Part shown: positions 1 through 10,324 of the stretch, in pieces
How the letters are laid out: each line of letters starts with the position of its first letter
Position numbering within the stretch: the first letter of the stretch is position 1
Origin: Papaver somniferum
Lineage: Eukaryota; Streptophyta; Magnoliopsida; Ranunculales; Papaveraceae
Direction of reading: 5' to 3'
Assembly (NCBI RefSeq): GCF_003573695.1
Contig: NC_039363.1
Coordinates: forward strand, 130,369,302-130,433,301
DNA: 64,000 nucleotides
Program-made: the position numbers and the translations under genes
The notes under the pieces: generated by a model
Database searches by the model: none
What the model was told of the DNA's origin: nothing
What the model saw: only the letters and a program-made list of their open reading frames with translations

Positions 1-1115
1 GGGTAAATTTGGTACCCACGGACTCTACAAGACATAAGGGACCTGTTAGAAGCGATTATACCCATCTAATTGGGCTGGATAAGTCATAAAATCCACACAA
101 AGTCAAGACAGTACACACGGTCCCTGTTTAGGGTTTTGAATTGGTTTGAAAGATTTGGGAGAGATTCTTGCGTGGGATATACTTCAAAACAGTTGAGTCC
201 AAGTCCTAAAAGATATTTGAGTCGATAGAATAGCTAAAAACAGCCTGGAACGCAACAACAAGAAGATTATTCTTCAAACAACCCGTAAAGAATAATGGAG
301 ATTTCCAAGGGGTTTGATCGAGTTTCAAGGGAATTTAAAGCCTATAAATAGTTGGTTTTATGTAAGCTAAAGGGTACGAAGAGTTTGGGGTCGATACAGA
401 TCCAGGAGGAGCGAAGAAGAAGGAGTAGCAGCAATGTTCACCTGCTGCTGCTGCTGCCATTAAAAAGCTTCAAGAACATGAAGAACAGACTCCCCAGGAC
501 AGTCTTATTTTCAGCAGCTTCAGAACAGTCTTATTTTCAGCAGCTCAACTGCAGAAGATAGGTGTCGCAGTTTGCTGCAGTTCTCTGTTGTCGTTCTTTT
601 CTGGACGTGTTTTGTGAGTCTCAGAACTACTATTTATAACTTTTGACTCTTTTAATCACACTTTGAGCTTTGAATTAATATGTTGAGTGTGTGATTGATA
701 TGAATAGCTAAACCCCAATACTGGGATGATGGAGGAAACCATTCTTTATGCATGAGTAATTTTATTTAATTCTTTTATGACTATTTGCACTATTATGAAT
801 GGAATTATGATTTTATTGATTATTTGTGATTTTGTCTGATGATGTATGCTTAATCCATGAGATTCTTGATGCATCATGCTTATGATTTACATATAATACT
901 TACAAAATCTATTTTTGGCAAAGTAAGAGTCGATATTTGTTATCATAAGCTTTAATTGTCTAGAATTAATAATTGAATCGCATGAGTATAAGAATTGGTG
1001 AAATCCTGAGTCCCGGTATCTCTTGATCCTGTGACAATTTTGTATATATTTTTGTTTTTAAATCTATTCAAGTCCGAGCATCGAATCCGTATTTACCGCA
1101 ATCAATACTACAACA
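1..1115 (+). repeat. 5' LTR of element 1 (partial)
   Basis: Aligned to the 3' LTR with a constant offset of 5622 and a few small indels near the end. The first 364 or so LTR bases lie outside the window. A TATAAATA box is at 343-350. The LTR ends CTACAACA just before the primer-binding site. A CAG/CTG-rich stretch lies at about 424-465, and a short repeat containing TTATTTTCAGCAGC is duplicated at about 505-545. Confidence 0.9.
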
Positions 1116-1118
1116 AAA

Positions 1119-1136
1119 TGGCGCCGCCGACGCGGA
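1119..1136 (+). other. Primer-binding site of element 1, tRNA-Asp type
   Basis: The sequence TGGCGCCGCCGACGCGGA begins four bases after the LTR. Its first eight bases match the tRNA-Asp 3' end complement used by Athila-like elements. The 3' half departs from the GCCGGGGA seen in the two other Gypsy elements here, so priming ability may have decayed. Confidence 0.75.
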
Positions 1137-2211
1137 CTTGTATATAGATTTTTTTAGGTTTTTTATTTTATTTTTTTTTACTATTATTTGTTCCTTTTTA
1201 CGTTTCTTTTTGTGTCTTTGATTTACAGGTTCGAAGTGGAATACTAAGGACTTGGGAACAAAAGCTTAAAGCTAAAGCTAAAAGCAAAGATAAAAGAAGA
1301 GAAAAAGACATAATTTTTTTAGGATTTAATTTTTTTATTATTATTTTTTTTTGTATATAGCTTTTATTTATTTTTTTAGAATTTGTAAATAGGCTTTATT
1401 TTTCATAATTTTTGTAATTTTTGGACTTTTTATTTGGACTTTATTCTGGACTTTGGACATTATTTTATTTTAAACCCTACGGAAGGGTATCCTTAAAATA
1501 AACTGTTTGCAGGGAAGGACGACGATTACGATATCGTCTCGGCCCCTCGGGTTCGCACACGTCATAGGAGTCGTGGCCCGAGTCGACGACAACGGTTCAT
1601 CGCCCGTCTGGTACGGGAGGTAAGTCCAATCGAAACACCCGCGAATCTCCTGCAAGCGGGTTACTGTCTGCCTTAAGGTGATAATTGTTTGAGGACGAAC
1701 CGGACTGTCTTTATTTTCCTAGTAAAGGGCAAGGCCTGGCCTAAACAAGATAAGGACTCGGATTTCATCACCGTTTCCTTCTTGCCCGCCTTAGGAAAAC
1801 GAAACCAAACGCGAACCTAAGCCTAAAATTTTGAATAGAACGAGACCAATAGGGTAACGAGCTTAATAGGAAACTCGTTCGAAAAATATTGGTTGCTCTT
1901 TAAGCACATTTCAAAGTTCATGATGGTTTCTGTGAGTTGAATGCGTGACTGCGCCGCCTTGTGATAGCGGTGAGGCCTTGGGTATCAAAGCTCCACTGAG
2001 CTTCCCTCGCCTCGATTCAACTTACATTAGCTCGGATTGATTCCAGAGGGGTGTGCTCAAATTGTAACGAATTCCTTTTCGAAGGAATAGAAGCTGGTCT
2101 AGAAAACAATCTAAGTGGAGCCATCATGCTTTTTGTTTGCTAGATTCTATAGGTTTGATTTGGTCGAGTCGGACTTGTTTGTGATTGCGTAGAATTCCCC
2201 TGCAATTAAGA

Positions 2212-2895
2212 ATGTCGAACTGGTATGATAGAAGCCAATACAATGAATATCGACCTGAATTTGAATATGGACATCATCAGTATTATGACCATAGTGAGAA
2301 TAGTGACTGGGGACGCCAACCTTTTCAAGGTTATGGTTCATACCATGGTGAGCCCAATTACTATCCGCACGCGCATCAGTCATACGAGCAAGAAGATTAT
2401 AATACTAGTTCTTCGTCTTTAGAGGATACAATCAAACTTTTGAAAAGTAGTCCTTATTATGATCCTTCAGTTCCTATTCCTTCTCTAGAAGAGACTCTCA
2501 GGAATTTAGCTAAGTCATCACGTCAGTTAGCTGAATCGACGTATAAATTAGATGAGGTGAATAATGTAGTTATGGACGAAAGAACTGCAACAACAACTGA
2601 ATCTGTAGAAGATATCCTCAATAGATTAACTCAAAACTTAGATCCTACACTAAGGGAACTTTCTTTGGAAGAGACCCTTGAGAGGATAGCTGAGTCGACA
2701 CGTAGACTTGAGTTAGAGACGAACGAAAGTATTGCTCGAAATAACTTGAATTGCCAATATAGTGTATCCAATAATACCCTTGAGAATGAAGATACTTTTT
2801 CACATAATCAAGATAACGAGGTTATAATTGGTAACACTACTTATTTAGATAAGGTTCAATCATCTTCGTACTATTATGATGATGAGGATAGTTGA
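2212..2895 (+). CDS. Unrecognised acidic ORF in element 1 (first of a pair)
   Basis: 227 codons from ATG at 2212. The N-terminal third is rich in Tyr, His, Gly and Ser. It is followed by two related leucine-rich segments, SLEETLRNLAKS and SLEETLERIAES, about 75 residues apart, that should form amphipathic helices or coiled coils. I see no zinc knuckle, protease or polymerase motif. Such Tyr-rich and SLEETL-type segments occur in gag-adjacent ORFs of plant Gypsy derivatives, so a structural or gag-like role is possible but unproven. It ends in TGATG, overlapping the next ORF by one base in another frame. Position just 3' of the leader agrees with a gag-position protein. Confidence 0.5.
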   Translation: MSNWYDRSQYNEYRPEFEYGHHQYYDHSENSDWGRQPFQGYGSYHGEPNYYPHAHQSYEQEDYNTSSSSLEDTIKLLKSSPYYDPSVPIPSLEETLRNLAKSSRQLAESTYKLDEVNNVVMDERTATTTESVEDILNRLTQNLDPTLRELSLEETLERIAESTRRLELETNESIARNNLNCQYSVSNNTLENEDTFSHNQDNEVIIGNTTYLDKVQSSSYYYDDEDS

Positions 2896-3344
2896 TGAAG
2901 AATCTGAAATGTAGGCATAGTAATCAGGAATCTAGTAATCCAATTGAGCTTTATAGTGATTATATTATTTCTACTTCAAATCCAAATAATTTTTATGATT
3001 ATTCACCTATTCAAAAGGACGAGGATTTGATTAGGGATACCACCGTTTTAGACGATGTAGTTTTTCCTTTTGATTACGAAGCCGATAGTGGTTTAGAGGA
3101 ACGGGTTCATTTCGAAAATACTGTTTTAGAGTCTAGCGACTTAGAAACAATAGTCTTGGAAGAAGAAGATAGACCCGTAGAGATGAGTAAAGATGCACTA
3201 CCTGATAATAACTTAGAAGAATCTCTTGAATATTTTAAGGACTCTGAAGATACGGAAATTCAAGAAAAATTAGAGGTCTATCTAGAGAAACTGAAAACTC
3301 TAAGTTTGGGGGTGATTATCACTTCCCTAGTGCCTTACCTTTAA
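2895..3344 (+). CDS. Unrecognised acidic ORF in element 1 (second of pair)
   Basis: 149 codons from ATG 2895, in the -1 frame relative to the preceding ORF and overlapping its stop as TGATG. It is very rich in Asp, Glu, Ser and Leu, and its composition matches the upstream ORF. The pair is therefore probably one ancestral protein broken by an indel, or else a reinitiation pair. Its last codons run over a polypurine-like AGTTTGGGGGTG (about 3302-3313) resembling the tract repeated at 4141-4151 and 5243-5254. No enzymatic motif is visible. Confidence 0.45.
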   Translation: MKNLKCRHSNQESSNPIELYSDYIISTSNPNNFYDYSPIQKDEDLIRDTTVLDDVVFPFDYEADSGLEERVHFENTVLESSDLETIVLEEEDRPVEMSKDALPDNNLEESLEYFKDSEDTEIQEKLEVYLEKLKTLSLGVIITSLVPYL

Positions 3345-4494
3345 CTCTCAGAAAGTCCCCACACTTAGGACTTGACATCAATGCCTCAACCATTTTACAA
3401 GATTACTTTCATACTCGTTTTCCCGAGTGATGTCCATAAGGAAGTTCAGTTGTTAGAAACCCATCCTCTGGTTGATGAGGTTCCAGGCTATGATTAGATC
3501 GACTTTGTTTTCCCACCAAATATTTTTTCCAATTGTGGGAACGTATAAATTTCAAATGTGTCAATTATTAAGTTCTGAGACTAAACCTAATTACTTTAGG
3601 ATATTAGAATCGACACATTAAGAATGACCACTACTCTCACTGTGGTCAATTATGTAAGTCAAACCTGATTGACTTAGAGGATCCTCAATTATTTAGGTTA
3701 TTTTGTGCTTCTAGTTCTTATTTAAGTTTTCAGACTCTAGGACCTAATAATTCGGATCTCATTTTGAGGAGTGCAGCCTAAAGAAAATTATTTAGACCCT
3801 TTTATAGAACCTGAACCTGAACCACAATTAGATAGATATAATCAGGAAACTAGGTAAGGGCATGCTAGTCTTGTACATTTTCTTGGTTACTGCAGTTTCC
3901 TTTTGTCAGCTCTTTTTGGTTTAAAGACCCACAGTTATTCCGGCTACTGTTATACGGTTCGAGTTGACTAACTTTTCTAGTCTGGCTGAAGACTTTAAAC
4001 TTAGCACTTCTTGGGAGGTAACCCAATCTCATGCAACCAGGTAATATCCTTCCGTAACTCTTTCATTCAAATGGTAACAGTTTCTCCTTGTTCATGCTTT
4101 TAATTTCATCTTTAGAACATTGAGGACAATGTTAGGTTTAAGTTTGGGGGTATGGGAGAAACTTTTTAGTTGCATATGAATAAATAAACTCCAGAGCTTA
4201 GAAATTTATGCCTATTGAGGATTGCACTAACTAATCTAAGTGGATGGAAGCATTTTGATTGTAGGAGTTTGAGGAACCAATCTGATTAGATGGAAACATC
4301 TAAAGAGTCTATTCATAAAAGCACAGAGCTCAGGTGTTAGAAATAACATGATAGTTTCACCATATCTCGTTGAGTCCTTTTCACTTCTATTTTTATTTTA
4401 TTTTGTTTTAAACTATGTTTCTCTAAGTGATAGGTGGGGCCCACGATTCAAGTTGTTACCAATGCTAGGGTGAATTAGAGTGATTGAGATACCG

Positions 4495-4568
4495 AAAAAA
4501 AAAAAAAAAAGTTGAAAAAGAAAAAGAGATGAAAAAAAAAAAAGATGAAAAAAAAATGGTAGTTACCA

Positions 4569-4607
<39 letters not shown>
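4495..4607 (+). repeat. A-rich low-complexity tract
   Basis: Runs of A broken by short GTTG, GATG and GGTAGTTACC segments. A long ORF on the opposite strand here (poly-Phe) is an artefact of this tract. Confidence 0.9.
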
Positions 4608-4611
<4 letters not shown>

Positions 4612-5242
4612 GACCAGACCATTTGACCAAAAGGAATAAATTCAATAAAGTCGACCACTGGTACCCTTGTATATGCCAGTTGTGTTGACCTAGAGTTAGG
4701 TTATCGACCACTGGTACCCTTGTATATGCCAGTGTGTTGATATTAGTCAGACTAGTATCTCAATCCATTAGGATAGGTTCATTTTGGCGGAGGCCTTCAG
4801 ACAGATATGGGAAACGTCGTTCACTTAGTAAACATCAAAACCATCTATGTTTTCTATATCCATCTTCTTGATCTATCCATGTGATTAGTTTAGACTCCGA
4901 ATATGATGTCCATAGTGCAACTATCTGAGTAGAGCTCTGTCACTTTATATGAATTTTAGTATGCTTGAGTGCAAACTCGTGTACAATAATTGGAATTTCG
5001 CATCAGGGTACTTCTTCCTGTAGTCAATAAGTATGCCAACCAAGGAGATTCTTTAGTGCCTTCCAAGGTTTTGCGTAGATAGCTAAGCTCTGGAGTATTA
5101 AGGTTTTGTGGGTACACCTCTGGTAAACCCCCGGAGACAACACTCCGCCACTAGGGCCACCTAGTGGTTTAACGGCTTACTGCACGTGCTAAGTGTAGTC
5201 ATTTTATTTTAGATTAGATTTGCTCGAGGACTAGCAAATAAT

Positions 5243-5257
5243 AAGTTTGGGGGTATT
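5243..5257 (+). other. Polypurine tract of element 1
   Basis: AAGTTTGGGGGTATT lies directly before the 3' LTR start TGATAG, the position expected for plus-strand priming. Confidence 0.75.
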
Positions 5258-6743
5258 TGATAGACGCATTTATGTGTCTAATTTGTCTCAATTGTTTATA
5301 TTGTCAGTGCTCGATTTTGTACTTATTTGGTTATTTTATGTCTTTGTAGGTGTTTTTGGAGAAATAAGCTTTTGCGGCGAAATTGGCTAAAAAGTGGTTT
5401 TTGCGCTCATGGGAGAAAATTTATATACGGACTCTCACTTTGGATAAGGGGTAACCTAATTACTAAGGGGCACCCCATTTCAGGGCATGTACTAAAGGGA
5501 CACCGGAACTGGATAGGGGGAGGTCATCTTCAAAGTTTCAAAACTGGATTTTGGCGGGAAAAAAGGCAGCAGCGTCAACAGTTTTGGATCAAGGATTTGA
5601 GCGACCTAGGAGGCGATTCAATGGGTAAATTTGGTACCCACGGACTCTACAAGACATAAGGGACCTGTTAGAAGCGATTATACCCATCTAATTGGGCTGG
5701 ATAAGTCATAAAATCCACACAAAGTCAAGACAGTACACACGGTCCCTGTTTAGGGTTTTGAATTGGTTTGAAAGATTTGGGAGAGATTCTTGCGTGGGAT
5801 ATACTTCAAAACAGTTGAGTCCAAGTCCTAAAAGATATTTGAGTCGATAGAATAGCTAAAAACAGCCTGGAACGCAACAACAAGAAGATTATTCTTCAAA
5901 CAACCCGTAAAGAATAATGGAGATTTCCAAGGGGTTTGATCGAGTTTCAAGGGAATTTAAAGCCTATAAATAGTTGGTTTTATGTAAGCTAAAGGGTACG
6001 AAGAGTTTGGGGTCGATACAGATCCAGGAGGAGCGAAGAAGAAGGAGTAGCAGCAATGTTCACCTGCTGCTGCTGCTGCCATTAAAAAGCTTCAAGAACA
6101 TGAAGAACAGACTCCCCAGGACAGTCTTATTTTCAGCAGCTTCAGAACAGTCTTATTTTCAGCAGCTCAACAGCAGAAGATAGGTGTCGCAGTTTGCTGC
6201 AGTTCTCTGTTGTCGTTCTTTTCTGGACGTGTTTTGTGAGTCTCAGAACTACTATTTATAACTTTTGACTCTTTTAATCACACTTTGAGCTTTGAATTAA
6301 TATGTTGAGTGTGTGATTGATATGAATAGCTAAACCCCAATACTGGGATGATGGAGGAAACCGTTCTTTATGCATGAGTAATTTTATTTAATTCTTTTAT
6401 GACTATTTGCACTATTATGAATGGAATAATGATTTTTATTGATTATTTGTGATTTTGTCTGATGATGTATGCTTAATCCATGAGATTCTTGATGCATCAT
6501 GCTTATGATTTACATATAATACTTACAAAATCTATTTTTGGCAAAGTAAGAGTCGATATTTGTTATCAGTATAAGCTTTAATTATCTAGAATTAATAATT
6601 GAATCGCATGAGTATAAGAATTGGTGAAATCCTGAGTCCCGGTATCTCTTGATCTTGTGAAAATTTTGTATATATTTTTGTTTTTAAATCTATTCAAGTC
6701 CGAGCAACGAACTCCTATTTACCGCAATCAAAGTACTACAACA
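5258..6743 (+). repeat. 3' LTR of element 1 (complete, 1486 bp)
   Basis: Begins TGATAGACGC and ends CTACAACA. It contains a TATAAATA box at 5965-5972, matching the one in the partial 5' LTR. It differs from the 5' copy by scattered substitutions and small indels, for example an extra CAGT near 6566. A 69-codon ORF near the TATA box occurs in both LTRs but is just LTR leader sequence. Confidence 0.9.
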
Positions 6744-7228
6744 TGTAGACTTGAACTTATCTATCACTTGGAAAGTCTATTTCTAGTATCTCTTATATTG
6801 AGACATAAGTCGTGTTACGATATATTTTTCTCTATACACATTTGAAATTTCGAGCTGAGTATATCTCTCTTACATATTTCTCGAAATATGTGTTGGTAAG
6901 CTTTCGCTTCGACTAATTTCATCATATATCATGAGAAAGTTGCCGAGTAACATCTTACATGGTTTGTGTGATACAATCATTTGGTGTAAGACTTGGAAGG
7001 TTTCAATATTTATTATTTCAATATCTTGAAAATTGTTTTGATGCTAATGGTGTGTGAAAACGGCTATTGACATTATAGAAGAATGTTTCATTGATTGAAA
7101 TAAAGAGTTGATGATGTAACCATCTTTGGATATAAGCATAAATAGTGTGTTCGCACATTAGTGTATAATTCCATAAACCAGAAGCTAAGAGTATGCATAT
7201 GTGTGTATACGAAATTGGTCAAGGAGAC

Positions 7229-7450
7229 AGGTTAAGTATGCATACTGGTACGCATACTGGCGGAAGCTCTCGGACCGAGAATTTCTGCTGAGTTTGGTTT
7301 TGTCAAAACTCTTAACTAGTCACCTTAAGTATGCGTACCCGTACGCATACTGGCGGAAGTTTTTGAACCGAAAATTTCTGCTGAGTTAGGGAACTTTACA
7401 AACTCAAAAACCGGTTGCTTAAGTACGCATACCCGTACGCATACTTAAGC
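7229..7450 (+). repeat. Array of GTATGCGTAC / GTACGCATAC palindromes in Copia LTR
   Basis: Three units about 93 bp apart each contain paired inverted copies of GTATGCGTAC (or GTATGCATAC) around a short CC or TG centre. Each of the first two is followed by GGCGGAAG and a TTTCTGCTGAGTT tail. The array lies about 450 bp upstream of the TATA box, in U3. Diverged copies are present in the minus-strand LTR at about 52690-52850. Palindrome arrays in the LTR are a known hallmark of Sireviruses. Confidence 0.75.
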
Positions 7451-7899
7451 TGGTTACTTTGTCAAATCGGTCAAGTCCATGAACTTAAGCATTTAAATCA
7501 TAAGGAATGCAATCTTTGCAAACCGTGGCTATAATGTTCATGATTGATTCAAGTGAATCAAACCTATTTGATTTCAATTGTGTTTTCTAAACAATTGAAC
7601 AACTCTTAACTAGTTTCATTTGAGTCATTTGAACTAGTTATGGTTAAGATGAATAAGGTTGATATGAGAGTAATCATATGGCTAACCTCGGTTAACTATT
7701 TGTGAATTAACATGGTGTACACGTTTAGGAATGGTTACATAAACCTAAATGAGGGTACATTTCATTCGTGTGTAACAAGCTAAGTTCGATCTAACGGTTG
7801 AAAGATATTAGCTTTGTTGAATCAGGTTTTTCATCTAACGGTGAATATTGAATGCTTTGTTACCAAGTTAACTTGGATTGCAAACCCTGATTTGAAAAC

Positions 7900-7907
7900 T
7901 ATATAAA
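7900..7907 (+). promoter_or_regulatory. TATA box of Copia LTR
   Basis: TATATAAA followed by GGAGAAC, about 1.15 kb from the LTR 3' end. The same position is occupied by related sequence in the other LTR copy, so this is the likely U3/R promoter. Confidence 0.6.
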
Positions 7908-9046
7908 GGAGAACTCTAGCAACTGGGAAACCTAATCCCCACACCTCATGTGTGTTACTAGTTGCATAAATAGAGTCGATTCTCCGTTAACCTTAGGTTT
8001 CTTCTCGAGACCCTATAGGTTAACGACTTGAAGACTTCATTGGGATTGTGAAGCCAGACCCAACTATTATCTTTGTAGTTGCGTGATCTGATCTTGTTGT
8101 TTCTATCGTGTCGAGTGCAATTAAAATAATTGGCTCGAGATTTTATATATCCGATAGGCAAGATAGAAAAGCAATCAAAAAAAACTTCGTCTCATCGTTT
8201 GTGATTCCACAATAACTTGTTTCGCTAGTCGATTAAGTTTATTGTGAGGTGATTGATAATATTGAGATGTTATTCGGGAATGTAAGTCTGGTTTATCAAT
8301 TGGTTCATGTTCACCTTGATTTACCAAAAGACGGAATAATAACTCTTGGGTATTTCTGTGGGAGACATATTTATTCAATCCTATAGACTTTTCTATGTGA
8401 GACAAATTTGTCTATCAAGTCTTCAACTTTAGGTCGTAGCAACTCTTAGTTGTGGGTGAGATCAGCTAAAGGAATAAAGTGCGTAGTATCCTGCTGGAAT
8501 CAGAGACGTAAGGTGCGGAACTGTACCTTGAATCAGTGTGATATTGATTAGGGATTAAGTACAGTCCAGTCCGAAGTTAATTGGTAGTTGGCTAGTGTCT
8601 GTAACAACTTAATACAGTATGGTGTCCAATCTGGACTAGGTCCTGAGGTTTTTCTACATTTGCGGTTTCCTCGTTAACAAAATTCTGGTGTCTGTGTTTT
8701 TTCTTTTCCGCATTATATTTTGTTATATAAATGAAATATCACAGGTTGTGCGTTAAGATCAATCAATTAGAATATCCAATTTTTGGTTGTTGATTTACAT
8801 TGATTGACACTTGAACATTGGTCTTTGGTACCTTTCAAGTAACTCCTCTTATATTGAATCAGGCTCACAAATTTCTATTTGCTGATTGCGGATTGAATTA
8901 AGAGTTAGAGATATTAAACTCTTTGATATACTTTATTCTAGATTGAGTCTGACTGTCTAGTTGATTCTCTAGAAAGTGTATTGGAGTAAGTCCCCTCAGA
9001 TTGCCAAACGAATTGTTGGGTGTGGTTGTTAGACCCCCGCATTTTC

Positions 9047-9494
9047 AGTCTACCTCTGTATTAACAAACTTTCATTATCTATTAGTTTAGCCGATCTCAA
9101 AAGCCTAATTTCTTATTCTTTTTCTTTAACAAACCCTAACCTAACTACTCTAGAAAATATCACTTTGAAACTAACAATATATAATCATTGACCACCAATC
9201 ATTGATATTAGATTCTAATTACTATCATTAACACTAACGAAGTAAAGGCATTATTGTCATGATAAAAATATGATGGATAAGGGGTTACTGATTTTACCAC
9301 ATAGTGGCTCTATTTTGTCATTACCTTGTATACCCCAAAAAATTTGAGTATGCCTTAAAACAGGATTCGCTATTTTACTAAACTATGGTCTAATCCAATG
9401 TGGTTGTAGGTATCATCCCATTAGCTTGATTGGGATAAACTACGATACAAGCCTATATGATTATCGATGGCAGTCCATTAGCTTGAATGGTTTA
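9047..9494. other. Unassigned sequence between Copia LTR and duplicated segment
   Basis: AT-rich sequence with no ORF, terminal repeats or match elsewhere in the window that I can see. Confidence 0.5.
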
Positions 9495-9802
9495 ATGACC
9501 CATAATTTTATGTGTCATTATCACTAATATATTTTTCTTTGTTTTTATTTCTTTTGAATGAGAACTAATATTAACATTTTATTCGCTTCGCCTCTTCTTT
9601 TTATAGGACGGCGATGCGGAGTATAGGGATTTGTGGATCTGGTAGATCCAGATTATTTGTATTTGTGATGGCAGTAGAGAACCGAGTCGACCAACGATAT
9701 TTTTAAATAATTATTATTATAACAGAATGGTGTTTCGAGATAGTCCCACTGGTACGCAGTCGTGAATATGTGGTTTTGTGGTGGAAGTGGTGAAAGCTTA
9801 GG
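9495..9802 (+). repeat. Local duplication copy 1, left part
   Basis: Matches about 15886-16205 at high but imperfect identity, including the block GGATCTGGTAGATCCAG and the flanking CGCTTCGC and GTGATGG segments. It was originally continuous with 15421-15885 and is interrupted by the chromovirus at 9803. Confidence 0.8.
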
Positions 9803-10274
9803 TGATACATATGATCTCTATACTTTGGTAGCTATTACTATAAAGGAGGAATTCAGAATAATAATATACGGGACACTTAGAAAACAAAACACAAGTAGTT
9901 ATTCGAAGAATTTTATCTTCTCTAGATTATGAACAAGAAAACGATTTACAATTCTCTCTTTGTTACGCTCACAATCTCTCTAAACAGTAGTTAACCCTAA
10001 ACTGTTTGCTAAGCTTGCTTTTACAATAAGTAATTGTCTCACAAAATTCTCTAGGTTTTCTGTGTCCTTAGCTATAGACAAAGTCCTCTATTTATAGCCT
10101 TCATCGTACTCAGCTGACCAAGGACTTCTATTAGGAATCTATTTCCTAAACTAAGAGTATTGCTTAAAACAAAACTCTTCCCTAACTAGGAATTTTGCCT
10201 AGAATAGGATTCTTCCCTCAACTTATCTTGAGGTTAACTAAGTTCCCTAAAGGAGTACGGATACACCTGTATCA
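9803..10274 (-). repeat. 3' LTR of chromovirus
   Basis: Nearly identical to 14943-15415, with TGATAC and TATCA ends. A TATAAAT-type box lies on the minus strand near 10088-10097. Bordered on the high side by the pyrimidine-rich complement of the polypurine tract (10275-10290). Confidence 0.95.
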
Positions 10275-10324
10275 TGGGTCCCCCTTTTAAGAACTTGAAC
10301 TCCGGTGAGAGTTAAAAATGAAGG

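Larger units (their letters stand above)
3345..5257 (+). other. Non-coding 3' interior of element 1
   Basis: No coding capacity is recognised. It carries GGGAGGTAACCCA at 4013-4025, ATTGAGGACAATGT followed by TTTAAGTTTGGGGG at about 4119-4150, and a TTTGCT/AGCAAA hairpin (5219-5238) just before the polypurine tract. The first two blocks recur in Gypsy elements A and B. A 30-bp segment starting TCGACCACTGGTACCC is perfectly duplicated at 4651-4680 and 4704-4733. Confidence 0.7.
1..6743 (+). mobile_element. Non-autonomous Gypsy (Athila-like) LTR element 1, 5' end outside window
   Basis: The first 1115 bases recur at 5623-6743, so the window starts inside the 5' LTR. The 3' LTR starts TGATAG and ends ACAACA. 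The primer-binding site begins TGGCGCCG, the tRNA-Asp type used by Athila-like Gypsy elements, and a polypurine stretch precedes the 3' LTR. The 4.1-kb interior has no reverse transcriptase, RNase H or integrase; it holds only an unrecognised acidic ORF pair and non-coding sequence. This is the structure of a large retrotransposon derivative mobilised in trans. It sits within a Sirevirus-type LTR that continues at 6744. The target-site duplication cannot be tested because the left end is missing. Confidence 0.85.
6744..9046 (+). mobile_element. Sirevirus-type (Copia) LTR fragment, plus orientation
   Basis: The reverse complement of this segment matches the LTRs at 57144-58175 and the split LTR at 32067-53438. 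It ends in GACCCCCGCATTTTCA. No primer-binding site follows, so it is a 3' LTR or solo LTR; its first ~200 bp should lie left of element 1, outside the window. It carries a palindrome array (7229-7450) and a TATA box at 7900. The family assignment rests on the related copy at 57 kb, which has a TGGTATCAGAGC primer site and multiple polypurine tracts. Confidence 0.75.

Noticed and set aside
352..561. 69-codon ORF repeated at 5974-6183
   Set aside because: LTR leader sequence of element 1 with CAG/CTG runs; not supported as a gene.
4475..4711. Poly-Phe ORF on minus strand
   Set aside because: Translation of an A-rich low-complexity tract.
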